Below, one piece after another: positions 34,288-43,429 of a stretch of 43,649 nucleotides of DNA (position 1 is the first letter of the stretch; every line of letters begins with the position of its first letter). A program made the position numbers and the translations under genes. This DNA comes from a candidate division Zixibacteria bacterium RBG_16_53_22 (GTDB lineage Bacteria; Zixibacteria; MSB-5A5; UBA10806), in NCBI GenBank assembly GCA_001775395.1, contig MEWP01000102.1, forward strand, positions 1 through 43,649. Reading direction: 5' to 3'. The notes beneath the pieces are model-generated. The model saw only the letters and a program-made list of their open reading frames with translations, did no database searches and had not been told where the DNA came from.

Positions 34288-36753
34288 TTATCCGCAATCT
34301 CCCCGGAAAGGCGGCGTGCCGATGCCCTTGAGGTAGCTGACCAGATAGACCACGTCGATTCCGTTCACTCCACAATCGCCGTTGGCGTCACCCGCCAGGA
34401 GAGGATCAGGGAGCGAACCCATGCCTTTCAGATAACTCACCAGGAAGGTCACGTCGATGCCGTTCACAATGCCATCATTATTGGCGTCACCAGGAATATA
34501 TTGGATTATGGTGGTATCGACATAAGTGGTCGCCTCGGCCACCGACAATCTCAACTCGGTATTGCCGGCTATATCGATATTGAGCGCCTCGAAATGATAA
34601 GTATGGCCATGCGAGCCGCTATAGAAAAAGCTGGTATCGGGCAAATCGTTCCTGATCTGGCTCCAACCCCCGTTATCGACTCTTGCCCAAACATCGAAAA
34701 TATTAGCCAGCCCCGAGCCGCCGGCATCCGTCCCTCGCGAAATTCTGACAGGGATATTTCCGCTGTTCGACGTATCGGGCGCGAAAGCAAGGCAGCCCGT
34801 GGGCCGGGTGGCATCATAATTCAACACCACCGACGTCGCGTTCGCATGATTGGCGTTCCCGGCGTTGTCCAGAAGCCAGACATGCATTGTAATACCACCC
34901 TGGGTTGAGATAGTGACATTCCTTGGAGATGATGCCATCGAGCCGGTCGTATCGAATGCCGAGGTCGGGGCCGCCCCGAGCTTATAAAGCGCCTTCTGAA
35001 TTCCGCTCGGATCCGATGGATTTGTCCAGGTGATCGTGAATATTGAATTGTTTCTCCAGGGGCTGGGATTCGAGCCATTGGCCAGAAGGTTAATCGGCTC
35101 CCCCGGTGGAGTCGCGTCGATCAGGATTGTCCAGATAGTTGACCAGGGCGACCAATTGGTTCCATTCCCGGCCCGGGCATGCCAGTAAAGAGTGTCTTCG
35201 GGCAGATTACTCGAAGGGGTGTACTGGGAGGCGCTCAAGTTACTCACATTGAACAATGGCGATGAGAAATCAGCGTCATTATCTATCTGAAAATGGTAAA
35301 CTGTCGCGCCTGTGGGGCTGGAGAAATCGAACAATGGCCGCCTGGCACTTGTCGCCGAACCATTCGCCGGCAAGAGAAGGGTCGGCGCCATTGGGGCATT
35401 TCTTACTGCCAGGTCGGCGGTCATGACCTGACCATTATTTGAAATACTTGTTACCGCTACGTATGTAGTATTGGCATTATAATCTTTCGAGTTGGGGGTG
35501 CTGGTATTGTTGAATGCATGATTGTTGGTCGATCCCGGATAAGGATCTCCCGAATCTCCCGAATTAATATCTTGCTCCAGGTCCCAGTCACCGTCAGCCT
35601 GCTCGAGCGCCACCTCGTAGTGCCCATTTGACGTGTATCCGGGATACCATTGGTCGTTGTTGCCGCTGACACCTTCATCGACGTGATAGAGCATCAGGCC
35701 TTCCGATGGCAGATAAGCATCAAAACCTGTTTGTTGCCTGTTTTCGGCCAGAAAATACTGATTGCCCTGTTGGCCATCGGTCCAGAGCCGATATACGACC
35801 CCGGTATCCTCAACCGCCGGAAATGAAGCCGCTGTTATACTGTTGCTCACGATTATGGCATCGGCAAACCCCAGGAAAACCCTGCTATAGGCGTCGAAAT
35901 GAGCCGGCGAATCGCCCCGGGGCCCGTTCCAGCTTCCACCGGCCATCACCGACCAGCTCCCCAGGCCGCGCGAGTCGTAATCATAATCATAGAAATCGGG
36001 CAGGCCGAAAACATGGCCGAGCTCGTGCGAATAGACGCCGCACGTCATATCGCCGGCCGACGACCAGTATTCCGGTTCCATCGAATATGAGTTTACCCAA
36101 ACGCCATCCACGTAAGGATCCAAGAAACATGACCAGGCGTGCGACCAAATGTCATTGACATTCCCGGTCCATTCCGCGCCGGGTCCGGTATGTATTACAA
36201 AAAGGGCGTCAACATAGCCATCGTTGTCATTATCATATTGAGAGAAATCGACATAGGGATTTGCGGCGGCAACGGCGTCCTCGGTTAGCTTCTGGGCATT
36301 ATTGGGCCAGGCGCCGAATCCATACTCGCCATCGACATAATATGCATAGGTTTGAGGCATCTGGAGCCAACCGGTAGACGAAGGCAGATTGACTGTAATT
36401 ATGTCCAGAGTTCCATACGAGGTCTCTTGATAGTAGTCCTTAACAGTGTTTCCCGTGGAGCCGAAAATAAGATTGTCGAAATAGGCCGGAGCGACCTGGC
36501 TGGGGTGGTCGGTGAAGCGCACCAGAATCGCGATTGCCTTAAATGGTCCCGAGGGCTGGTCCAGGGCGGCCAGCCTTCTTGATTTCCCCTGATTTATCCC
36601 CTTTTCCCTGAAGAAATTCGGATTGCTCATGAACACCGGTCTGGCAATCTCCCCGGATTTTATCATCTGCAGAACCCTTTCGTTCGGGGGCATGGCCGAT
36701 GTCGCTGTGACCATAGCCAACAAAGCTGCGAGTACCAGAGTGGCGAACGTCAT
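34288..36753 (-). CDS. Secreted M6-family (immune inhibitor A-like) metallopeptidase with dockerin-like tail
   Basis: 821 residues. ATG 36753 is chosen because AGGGAG sits six bases upstream and the signal peptide (MTFATLVLAALLAMVTATSA) starts there. The M6 catalytic domain (about 65-310) has YGTLDI, the zinc motif HELGHVFGLPD (243-253; His243, Glu244, His247) and the downstream SWSVMAGGSW Met-turn. A beta-rich middle follows with fibronectin-like (PANGSATSARRPLFDFSSP) and Ig-like domains. The last ~70 residues are two dockerin-like repeats (GDANNDGIVNGIDVTF and GDANGDCGVNGIDVVY), with a shorter linker than in the three proteins at the start of the window. It is an extracellular protease, far from the other tail-bearing genes, so the tail is not local duplication only. 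Confidence 0.92.
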   Translation of the reverse strand: MTFATLVLAALLAMVTATSAMPPNERVLQMIKSGEIARPVFMSNPNFFREKGINQGKSRRLAALDQPSGPFKAIAILVRFTDHPSQVAPAYFDNLIFGSTGNTVKDYYQETSYGTLDIITVNLPSSTGWLQMPQTYAYYVDGEYGFGAWPNNAQKLTEDAVAAANPYVDFSQYDNDNDGYVDALFVIHTGPGAEWTGNVNDIWSHAWSCFLDPYVDGVWVNSYSMEPEYWSSAGDMTCGVYSHELGHVFGLPDFYDYDYDSRGLGSWSVMAGGSWNGPRGDSPAHFDAYSRVFLGFADAIIVSNSITAASFPAVEDTGVVYRLWTDGQQGNQYFLAENRQQTGFDAYLPSEGLMLYHVDEGVSGNNDQWYPGYTSNGHYEVALEQADGDWDLEQDINSGDSGDPYPGSTNNHAFNNTSTPNSKDYNANTTYVAVTSISNNGQVMTADLAVRNAPMAPTLLLPANGSATSARRPLFDFSSPTGATVYHFQIDNDADFSSPLFNVSNLSASQYTPSSNLPEDTLYWHARAGNGTNWSPWSTIWTILIDATPPGEPINLLANGSNPSPWRNNSIFTITWTNPSDPSGIQKALYKLGAAPTSAFDTTGSMASSPRNVTISTQGGITMHVWLLDNAGNANHANATSVVLNYDATRPTGCLAFAPDTSNSGNIPVRISRGTDAGGSGLANIFDVWARVDNGGWSQIRNDLPDTSFFYSGSHGHTYHFEALNIDIAGNTELRLSVAEATTYVDTTIIQYIPGDANNDGIVNGIDVTFLVSYLKGMGSLPDPLLAGDANGDCGVNGIDVVYLVSYLKGIGTPPFRGDCG

Positions 36754-36914
36754 TTGCATCTCCCTGATTGTCGTATTGCTGAGCAACCGAGTCGTAGGCG
36801 GCTAAATCCGCATCCCAAATCAATTTATCATATCGATTAAAAACGTCAAGCGGAAAGCGCCTCGAATTGAAAGATGGGCGGCATATCAGGAAAAATTCGA
36901 TATAAAAAGGGCGA

Positions 36915-38003
36915 TTAATGGCCGCCGGTCAAAAGCCGCGCGATATCGTTGTAGGTCACGAATACCATCAATAACAGAAGGAGCCCCATCCCCACTTGCT
37001 GCCAGAATAGTCGCTTCTTAAAGGGTATCGGCCTTCGTCTGATAGCCTCAACCGTGAGAAACACGAGGTGCCCACCGTCAAGAACGGGAATCGGCAATAT
37101 GTTCAGGATCGCCAGATTTATCGAGAGAAAGGCGGCCAGGTTAACCAGATAAGGCAGGCCGCGTTTGAGGGCTTTGCCGGCCTGGTCGGCTATCATCACG
37201 GGACCACCGAGTTTTTTAATGGATTCCTGCCGCGTGACCAATTTCCATAGGAAATCGAGCGTTACCCCGGAAACGAAAAATGCTCCCTGAAATCCGCCTT
37301 TGATTCCCTCTCCCAGCGAGGTTGGAAAGAAATCATAGACCGGTTCGATACCGATCCGACCCTCGGCGCGCGTGACACCCAATGAATCCGTGAATTTGAT
37401 TTTCAGGGTGCGAAGCGTGAGCAGGTTGCTATGACCGTTGCGACTGTATTTGATGACCAGGTCCTGGTCCGGTTTCGTCTTGGTATATCCGACCAACTCA
37501 TTGAAATCCCTGAAGAACCGCCCGTCGATCGCGATTATTTCGTCGCCATCTCTCAGGCCGGCCGAGGCGGCCGGGGTATCCGGCATGACCGCGCCAATCT
37601 CGGTGGTATTGGGACGGTATACCGGGTCGCCCCAGGCCCATATCCAAATAATGAAAAGGAATATCGCAGTTAAGAAGTTCATCACCGGCCCAGCCGAGAT
37701 GACGGCGGCCCGTTTCCAGATCGGGGCCGATAGGAATTCCCCCGGTTCGCCGCTCGGTTGGGTGTCGTCATTGGCGAAATCGGGGATATCCCCTTTCATC
37801 TTGACGAAACCGCCCAGGGGAATAATCCCGATGCAATATTCGGTTTCCCCGATCTTTTTGGAAAATATATTCGGCGGGAAGCCCAACGAAAATTTCTCGA
37901 CAATGATCCCTGACCGCTTGGCGGCAATGAAATGCCCCAGCTCGTGGACAAAAATGAGAAGCCCTAAAATTGCTACAAATGGTATTATCCAGGTAAACAT
38001 CAT
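36915..38003 (-). CDS. rseP: RIP site-2 metalloprotease RseP
   Basis: 362 residues. This inner-membrane zinc protease cleaves anti-sigma factors and signal-peptide remnants within the membrane. The zinc motif HELGH lies at 20-24 in the first helix and the second ligand region is NILPIPVLDGGH (about 315-326). One PDZ domain is visible (about 135-195, PAASAGLRDGDEIIAIDG), where E. coli has two. AGGAAAG precedes the ATG. It follows dxr by about 70 bases in the order common in bacteria. Confidence 0.95.
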   Translation of the reverse strand: MMFTWIIPFVAILGLLIFVHELGHFIAAKRSGIIVEKFSLGFPPNIFSKKIGETEYCIGIIPLGGFVKMKGDIPDFANDDTQPSGEPGEFLSAPIWKRAAVISAGPVMNFLTAIFLFIIWIWAWGDPVYRPNTTEIGAVMPDTPAASAGLRDGDEIIAIDGRFFRDFNELVGYTKTKPDQDLVIKYSRNGHSNLLTLRTLKIKFTDSLGVTRAEGRIGIEPVYDFFPTSLGEGIKGGFQGAFFVSGVTLDFLWKLVTRQESIKKLGGPVMIADQAGKALKRGLPYLVNLAAFLSINLAILNILPIPVLDGGHLVFLTVEAIRRRPIPFKKRLFWQQVGMGLLLLLMVFVTYNDIARLLTGGH

Positions 38004-38074
38004 GCTTTCCTAATCCCGCATATGATAAATCGCCCGAGGCCGGCAAAGTTCCCTTCAATAATAATTTGGGTCAT

Positions 38075-39235
38075 TCAAACGCTTCGCGCCAGCACAAACT
38101 TCCGGACAGCGTCTCTGCCGTATTGATCGGCCTGCGTAATCTTTTCAACACTGTCGCATTCAATTAACCGCGCAAGATTTAAGGCATCTTCCACGGCGCT
38201 AAAGATATCCGGAAACTGAATTCGCCGGCTCAGGAAAGCATCAACGGCGGCCTCATTGGCGCCATTGAAAATCGCCGGGGCCGCGCCGCCGGCCGCCAGA
38301 GCCTGACGGGCCAACCGAAGGCTTGCGAACCTGGTCTCGTCCGGCGGCTCGAAATCGAGGGAAAGGGAATTTTTCAGATCGAGATCCGCAACCGATATCC
38401 CTCGCCGCTCCGGGTAAAATAGCGCATATTCGATCGGCAGGCGCATATCGGGTTTCGACATCTGCGCCACTATCGACCCATCGACAAATTCCACCATAGA
38501 ATGAATGATTGATTGCGGATGAATCACAACATCGATTTTCTCGGCAGGCATTCCAAACAGATGAACCGCCTCGATTATCTCCAGCCCCTTGTTCATGAGC
38601 GTAGCCGAATCTACGGTGATTTTCCGGCCCATTTTCCAGGTGGGATGTTGGAGGGCCTGGTCGACAGTGATCCCGGCAAATTTCGCGCGCGGGTAGTTTC
38701 TGAAAGGGCCACCTGATGATGTCAAGATAAGGCGCCTGACATCCTGATCTCGGCCGGCCTTCAAGCATTGGAAAATGGCTGAATGTTCCGAGTCGACCGG
38801 TATGATCTCTCCTCCGCCATCGCGCAGGGCCTTGTTGACAAGCTCGCCGCCTGCCACCATCGATTCCTTGTTGGCCAGGGCGATCCTCTTCCCCGCCCCG
38901 GCGGCGGCCAATGTCGAGCGCAAGCCGGTAACACCGACAATGGCATTCAGCACAATGTCAACTTCCGGAGCGGAGCAAATCGATTCCAGGCCGTCCTGGC
39001 CAGATAAGACCTCCACGCCGAGTCGAGCCGCGTCCGACCGAAACATGCCGGCTGCCTTGTCGTCTACAATACAGACGATACCGGGATGGTACTTCTCTAC
39101 CTGGGATTTTAGCGCCTGGATATTAGAGCCGACAGCCAGGCCGAAAATATTTAGCTCCTCCGGGAATTGGTCAACCACCCAGAGGGCGTTCTGGCCGATT
39201 GAACCGGAGGAGCCGAGTATTACTAAATTGCCCAA
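38075..39235 (-). CDS. dxr: 1-deoxy-D-xylulose 5-phosphate reductoisomerase
   Basis: 386 residues. It makes 2-C-methyl-D-erythritol 4-phosphate with NADPH, the committed step of the MEP isoprenoid pathway. The NADPH site GSSGSIGQ (8-15), ALANKESMV, PVDSEHSAIFQ with its metal-binding Asp/Glu, and HPTWKMGRKITVDSATLMNK (cited as HPTWKMG and TVDSATLMNKG) are all present. The start is TTG at 39235; AGGA upstream overlaps the stop codon of the cyclophilin gene, so the two are coupled. Confidence 0.96.
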   Translation of the reverse strand: MGNLVILGSSGSIGQNALWVVDQFPEELNIFGLAVGSNIQALKSQVEKYHPGIVCIVDDKAAGMFRSDAARLGVEVLSGQDGLESICSAPEVDIVLNAIVGVTGLRSTLAAAGAGKRIALANKESMVAGGELVNKALRDGGGEIIPVDSEHSAIFQCLKAGRDQDVRRLILTSSGGPFRNYPRAKFAGITVDQALQHPTWKMGRKITVDSATLMNKGLEIIEAVHLFGMPAEKIDVVIHPQSIIHSMVEFVDGSIVAQMSKPDMRLPIEYALFYPERRGISVADLDLKNSLSLDFEPPDETRFASLRLARQALAAGGAAPAIFNGANEAAVDAFLSRRIQFPDIFSAVEDALNLARLIECDSVEKITQADQYGRDAVRKFVLARSV

Positions 39236-39240
39236 AATTC

Positions 39241-39870
39241 CTATTTCTGCGAAGGTGTGTCTTTCACCTGTTTGGCTTTTTCGGCGGCTGGGACCTTGTC
39301 GACCCTTGTCAGCTTCAACATGACTACAGGCTCGAGAGGCTTGTCGCCGGGGCCGGTCTTGACGGCGCTGATCTTATCGACGATATCCATACCGTGCACG
39401 ACTTTGGCAAAGGACGTGAAGTTCTGCTGATCCAGGCGGGTGCTATTTCCGAGATTAATATAAAACTGGCAGTTCGAGGCGCCGGCAGACGACCGCGCCA
39501 TAGCCACTGTTCCGCGCACCTGCGGAGGGCATTTCGTAGTTTCGTCGGCAAGGCGGTCGGGACCCATGCTGCCGGTACCGGTGCCGGTGGGGTCGCCACC
39601 CTGGATCACGAAACCGGGAATTATCCGATGAAATGTCAGGCTGTCATATTTGCCGGAATCGACCTTGGCGAGGAAATTGGCGGAGTGAATGGGGGCTTCC
39701 TTTTCGAATATTTCGAGATAATAATTCCCGAGATTTGTCTGAACCTCGACGATCGGATTCCTGGCTTCCATCTTCTTCTCTGCTTTCTGGTCAGTGGCTT
39801 TTTCCTGGGCGATTGCCAGGCCAAATGACATTGTTGCGGCAAGTAACACTGCTGCGAATTTGCTTAACAC
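39241..39870 (-). CDS. Exported cyclophilin-type peptidyl-prolyl isomerase
   Basis: 209 residues. The start is GTG 39870, supported by AAGGAGG five bases upstream; the frame is open to an ATG at 39915 but that would bury the signal peptide. The signal (LSKFAAVLLAATMSFGLAIA) is followed by a cyclophilin domain (about 35-190) with SLTFHRIIPGFVIQGGD, GTVAMARSSAGASNCQFYI and FGKV-like FAKVVHGMDIVD. It assists folding of exported proteins. In this operon it stands where uppS/cdsA usually precede dxr and rseP. Confidence 0.93.
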   Translation of the reverse strand: MLSKFAAVLLAATMSFGLAIAQEKATDQKAEKKMEARNPIVEVQTNLGNYYLEIFEKEAPIHSANFLAKVDSGKYDSLTFHRIIPGFVIQGGDPTGTGTGSMGPDRLADETTKCPPQVRGTVAMARSSAGASNCQFYINLGNSTRLDQQNFTSFAKVVHGMDIVDKISAVKTGPGDKPLEPVVMLKLTRVDKVPAAEKAKQVKDTPSQK

Positions 39871-40042
39871 ATTATCCTCCTTAGGATTTGATTCCCTCTC
39901 GAATCTATTTTTCAATAACGATTATACTGCCCCGTCGCCGTCATGTTTCAAGCTGATACGCCAATCCGGCATCATCAATTACGAAAAAACGGGGCCGATG
40001 TCCAGCGAATTATTGCGCCTTTCATGGAATGTTTTTTGATAT

Positions 40043-40070
40043 TTGACTTAATGAAAATGATAATTATATT
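40043..40070 (+). promoter_or_regulatory. Possible promoter of the endonuclease/phosphatase gene
   Basis: TTGACT (40043-40048), a 16-base spacer and TATATT (40065-40070) give a start near 40077, only about eight bases before the ATG. No Shine-Dalgarno is visible before the gene. Confidence 0.45.
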
Positions 40071-40084
40071 GGCTATATAGCTAT

Positions 40085-41260
40085 ATGAGAAAAGCAGATA
40101 AATACACAGTTATGGCAATGACCGCGATGGTATCAATATGCGCCTATACCAGCGCCTATTCCCTTGTCGCCCCACGTGGTACGGATACCACTTTCGAGGT
40201 CTTGACCTGGAACGTGCACGAATTTCCGGGATCCGGGTTTCGAACGATCGACACCCTGGCGATCCTCATAAGCGACCTCGATATCGACATGATCGCATTC
40301 CAGGAAATAGCCGACACGGCCGCTTTTCGCGGGCTCTTGACGAGGCTTCCCGGATGGACCGGGATCTACGCGCCATACGATTACCCCACAACACCATATA
40401 TCAAGACCGCCGTCATATGGCGAACAGATCGGGCCACTGTCAATTACATCGAACAGCTTTTTGTCGGCTATTCATACCAGTTCCCTCGCCCGCCTATCCA
40501 TGTCTTCGCCACCGTTAATTGCGGCGGAGGCCAGTTCGATTTCCACCTGATAGACATGCATCTCAAGGCATTGAGCGACCAGGAAAGCCAGGACCGCCGC
40601 CGCGCGGCGATACTGATGCTCAAGGCGTACCTCGATATCAATGTGCCGGCCGCGCCGGACCATGATTGGTTGGTGGTCGGCGATTGGAACGATGAGCTCG
40701 AGGACCCCCAGAGCGAAAATGTCTTCTGGCCCCTCTTGATTGATTCACTCGATTATCGATTCCTGACATTACCGATGGCGGGGATTCCATATTGGGCGTC
40801 ATACCCGTCTCTCGGATCGCTGATCGATCATATTATGATTGCCAGCGACGCCAACGTGGAATATGACAGCGGCACGACTATCACGTTGCGTCTCGACGAT
40901 GAATATTCTAACTACGCAAATCGCATCTCCGACCATCGGCCGGTCATGTCGATGTTTGCGGGGCGGCCGATATCGGCCGTGGACGAGCCCCTGCCTAATC
41001 GTCCAGAGCTATTGACAATCTATCCGAACCCTTTCAACGGCTCGACGAATATCAACGTGGAATTACCTTACGCCTCGCGTTTCAGAATCGATATATTCGA
41101 TATCCTGGGAAGAAATCGCGGGGTGGTCGCCGAGGGCAATTACCGGCCGGGACATTATCGCTTCTCGGTCGCGGCGGACCACTGGTCGAGCGGCGTATAT
41201 TTTGCAGTCCTGCAGACGGAAAACTCCCGATCAATTGCCAGAATGACGTTGCTCAAATAA
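40085..41260 (+). CDS. Secreted endonuclease/exonuclease/phosphatase-family protein with T9SS-like sorting tail
   Basis: 391 residues with a signal peptide (about 1-25, VMAMTAMVSICAYTSAYS). The EEP domain (about 37-292) keeps the expected residues: Asn43 (TWNVHEF), Glu74 (IAFQEIAD), Asp200 and Asn202 (VVGDWND), Asp248 (LIDHIM), and Asp283-His284 (SDHRPV). It should hydrolyse phosphodiesters, possibly extracellular nucleic acid. The last ~80 residues (TIYPNPFNGSTNI ... GVYFAVLQT ... MTLLK) match the Por/T9SS type-A sorting domain or the related FlgD-like Ig fold, different from the dockerin-like tail on the other exported proteins here. The gene stands alone, convergent with gdhA. Confidence 0.88.
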   Translation: MRKADKYTVMAMTAMVSICAYTSAYSLVAPRGTDTTFEVLTWNVHEFPGSGFRTIDTLAILISDLDIDMIAFQEIADTAAFRGLLTRLPGWTGIYAPYDYPTTPYIKTAVIWRTDRATVNYIEQLFVGYSYQFPRPPIHVFATVNCGGGQFDFHLIDMHLKALSDQESQDRRRAAILMLKAYLDINVPAAPDHDWLVVGDWNDELEDPQSENVFWPLLIDSLDYRFLTLPMAGIPYWASYPSLGSLIDHIMIASDANVEYDSGTTITLRLDDEYSNYANRISDHRPVMSMFAGRPISAVDEPLPNRPELLTIYPNPFNGSTNINVELPYASRFRIDIFDILGRNRGVVAEGNYRPGHYRFSVAADHWSSGVYFAVLQTENSRSIARMTLLK

Positions 41261-41590
41261 GCCGTATCGCCGATCGAGCCCTGGCGTGATTCGACAGGAT
41301 ATCAAGGCATTATTGTCCGATGCTGACATATCAGCCGTCTATTGAATTAAATTGGCTTCCATTAGAATTTTATAGACAGGTATTTTAGGGCGAATGGCGC
41401 TCGGCGCGCACGCCCGTCGAAATTTTCCCGGCGCCTGGGACTTAGAATCCGAGTTCTGGCTCGCGAAGTTTTCTTAGGTGACGATCCCCGGTCGCAAAGC
41501 AGGAAGGCGGGCCTCGTAAAGACCCGCCTTTCGCGGTACCCACAAGAATCCAAAATTACATCAGGTTACCATCGAAACCCGAAAGTCATT
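41261..41590. other. Intergenic region between convergent genes
   Basis: No supported gene. The only clear structure is the shared hairpin at 41504-41533. A GC-rich stretch with GGCGC-type inverted repeats lies at about 41397-41436, with no identifiable RNA family. Confidence 0.5.
41504..41533. terminator. Bidirectional hairpin between the endonuclease/phosphatase gene and gdhA
   Basis: AAGGCGGG (41504-41511) pairs with CCCGCCTT (41523-41530) around an 11-base loop. The T-runs on both sides are short, so termination strength is uncertain. It lies 58 bases after the gdhA stop. Confidence 0.6.
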
Positions 41591-42949
41591 TTATACCAGG
41601 CCCTGATCGATCATGGCGTTGGCAACCTTCATGAATCCGGCGATATTGGCTCCGTTGACATAATTGACAAAGTTGCCGTTCTTGCCGTATTCCACGCACT
41701 GTCTATGGATCGCTTTCATGATGCCGTGCAGGCGCTGGTCGACCTCTTCGCGTGTCCAGGATAGCCGGAGGCTGTTCTGCGACATTTCGAGGCCGGAGGT
41801 GGCCACGCCGCCGGCGTTGGCCGCCTTGCCGGGGCCATAGAGAATCTTGTGATCGATATAGACGTTGATGGCATCGGGAGTAGAGGGCATGTTAGCGCCC
41901 TCGCTGACCACATAAACGCCGTTCTTCACAAGGTTCTCGGCATCTTTGCCGTTGATCTCATTTTGCGTGGCGCTCGGGAAGGCGCAGTGGGCCTTGTTGT
42001 CCCAAAGCGGATTGCAGTTGGCCCTGGGATCGAGCGGCACGTAGACAGCCGATCTGTATTTATCGGTATATTCCTTGATTCTGCCGCGGCGATTGTTTTT
42101 CAGATCGAGGACGAAGGCCAGCTTTTCGCGATCGATACCGGCCTCGTCGAGGATATAGCCGTTGGAATCGGACATAGTTAGCGGCTTGGCGCCCATATCG
42201 AGCAGCTTCTCGCAGGTGTACTGCGAGACGTTACCGGATCCGGAAACCAGGCATGTTTTCCCCTGCAGCGATTCGCCCCGCGTGGAGAGCATCTCGGCGG
42301 CAAAATAGACCGCGCCGTAACCGGTGGCCTCGGGCCGAATCAGGCTTCCGCCCCAATTCAATCCTTTGCCGGTCAGGACACCCGTGAACTCGTTGCGAAG
42401 CTTTCGGTACATTCCGAACAGGAATCCGATCTCTCGTCCGCCGACACCGATATCGCCGGCCGGCACGTCGGTATCGGGTCCGATATGGCGGAACAGCTCG
42501 CTCATGAAAGTTTGGCAGAAACGCATGACCTCGTTATCCGATTTGCCCTTGGGATCGAAATCCGAACCTCCCTTGCCGCCCCCCATCGGCAGAGTGGTCA
42601 GGCTATTTTTGAAAACCTGCTCGAATGCGAGGAATTTGAGGATACCGAGATTGACCGTGGGGTGGAAGCGAAGCCCGCCCTTATATGGGCCGATAGCGCT
42701 GTTCATTTCAATGCGGAATCCGCGATTGACCTGGACCTCACCCTTGTCGTCCATCCAGGGGACCCTGAACATGATAATTCTCTCCGGTTCGGCGATTCTC
42801 TCCAATATTTTGGCCTTGCGAAACACTGGATTCTTGTCGATGACCGGCATTAATGATTCGGCTACTTCCTGAACTGCCTGGTGAAATTCCTTTTCACCGG
42901 GGTTTTTTGCGATCAGGTGTTCCATGAACTCTGTGACTCTGCTTGGCAT
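41591..42949 (-). CDS. gdhA: NADP-type glutamate dehydrogenase
   Basis: 452 residues, typical of the hexameric GDH family. It interconverts 2-oxoglutarate plus ammonium with glutamate. Signatures are GPYKGGLRFHPTVNL, PMGGGKGGSDFDPKGKSD with the catalytic Lys, and DVPAGDIGVGGREIGFL; the Rossmann part has SGSGNVSQY. Gly-x-Gly-x-x-x and the SDSNG ending of beta-2 point to NADP(H) use, an inference from the family. ATG 42949 is chosen because AAGGAG lies six bases upstream; an ATG at 42955 is immediately next to that SD. Three related palindromes upstream suggest dedicated regulation. Confidence 0.95.
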   Translation of the reverse strand: MPSRVTEFMEHLIAKNPGEKEFHQAVQEVAESLMPVIDKNPVFRKAKILERIAEPERIIMFRVPWMDDKGEVQVNRGFRIEMNSAIGPYKGGLRFHPTVNLGILKFLAFEQVFKNSLTTLPMGGGKGGSDFDPKGKSDNEVMRFCQTFMSELFRHIGPDTDVPAGDIGVGGREIGFLFGMYRKLRNEFTGVLTGKGLNWGGSLIRPEATGYGAVYFAAEMLSTRGESLQGKTCLVSGSGNVSQYTCEKLLDMGAKPLTMSDSNGYILDEAGIDREKLAFVLDLKNNRRGRIKEYTDKYRSAVYVPLDPRANCNPLWDNKAHCAFPSATQNEINGKDAENLVKNGVYVVSEGANMPSTPDAINVYIDHKILYGPGKAANAGGVATSGLEMSQNSLRLSWTREEVDQRLHGIMKAIHRQCVEYGKNGNFVNYVNGANIAGFMKVANAMIDQGLV

Positions 42950-43429
42950 TAACATCTCCTTGCCACTGATGTTAAGTTTGAACGGAGCCTGGTGGGGTAA
43001 TATTTCCCGCTTCAGGCAGTATTAATGATCAATAAGAACGTCAAATTGAACATGCCCTTGTTCAATTTTTCACAAAACTGGACTGAAAATACCGGTCCTA
43101 TTCGGATAGTCAAGCGAAAAAGGATGAAAAATAACGCTCGTTGAAAAATATTTTTCTGCGGGTAATTATTACCCACAAAGCAATGACCACCAAAAAAGCC
43201 CTTGAATAATAATGGATTAATCTCTGGAAAAATTCTGTCGACTGGGGAATTATTCCCCGCTTAGATTTTGTAAATTTCACGCCGAGTTTCGAGGCTTTCG
43301 ACGTATTTCTGGGGCCATGTTTCCAAGATATGCCTTAGTTTTGCCGATCAAGGCAACTTGTCGTGGTAAGGGAAAACAAAAAGGCCATCTCCCGCTTAAG
43401 AGATGGGCAGTGAAGTCTGGCGGATATTA
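42950..43429. promoter_or_regulatory. gdhA upstream region with three related 7-1-7 palindromes
   Basis: Copies at 42994-43010 (GGGGTAATATTTCCC, imperfect), 43160-43174 (GGGTAAT-T-ATTACCC, perfect) and 43244-43258 (GGGGAAT-T-ATTCCCC, perfect). A 9-bp inverted repeat AAATTGAAC/GTTCAATTT lies at 43043-43068. A possible gdhA promoter on the minus strand is TTGACT-16-TATTTT, between the first and second palindromes. No gene was seen. Confidence 0.6.
43373..43406 (-). terminator. Rho-independent terminator after tRNA-Pro
   Basis: On the minus strand CCATCTC (43406-43400) pairs with GAGATGG (43391-43385), followed by CC and TTTTTGTTTT. It lies about 24 bases after the tRNA. Confidence 0.82.

Noticed and set aside
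34102-34908. Long plus-strand open frame of 268 codons opposite the M6 peptidase tail
   Set aside because: Antisense shadow of a well-supported gene with dockerin-like repeats; no domain, signal or SD.
43244-43258. Resemblance of the gdhA palindrome to a eukaryotic kappaB site
   Set aside because: Coincidence; this is bacterial DNA and the motif is part of a local set of palindromes.
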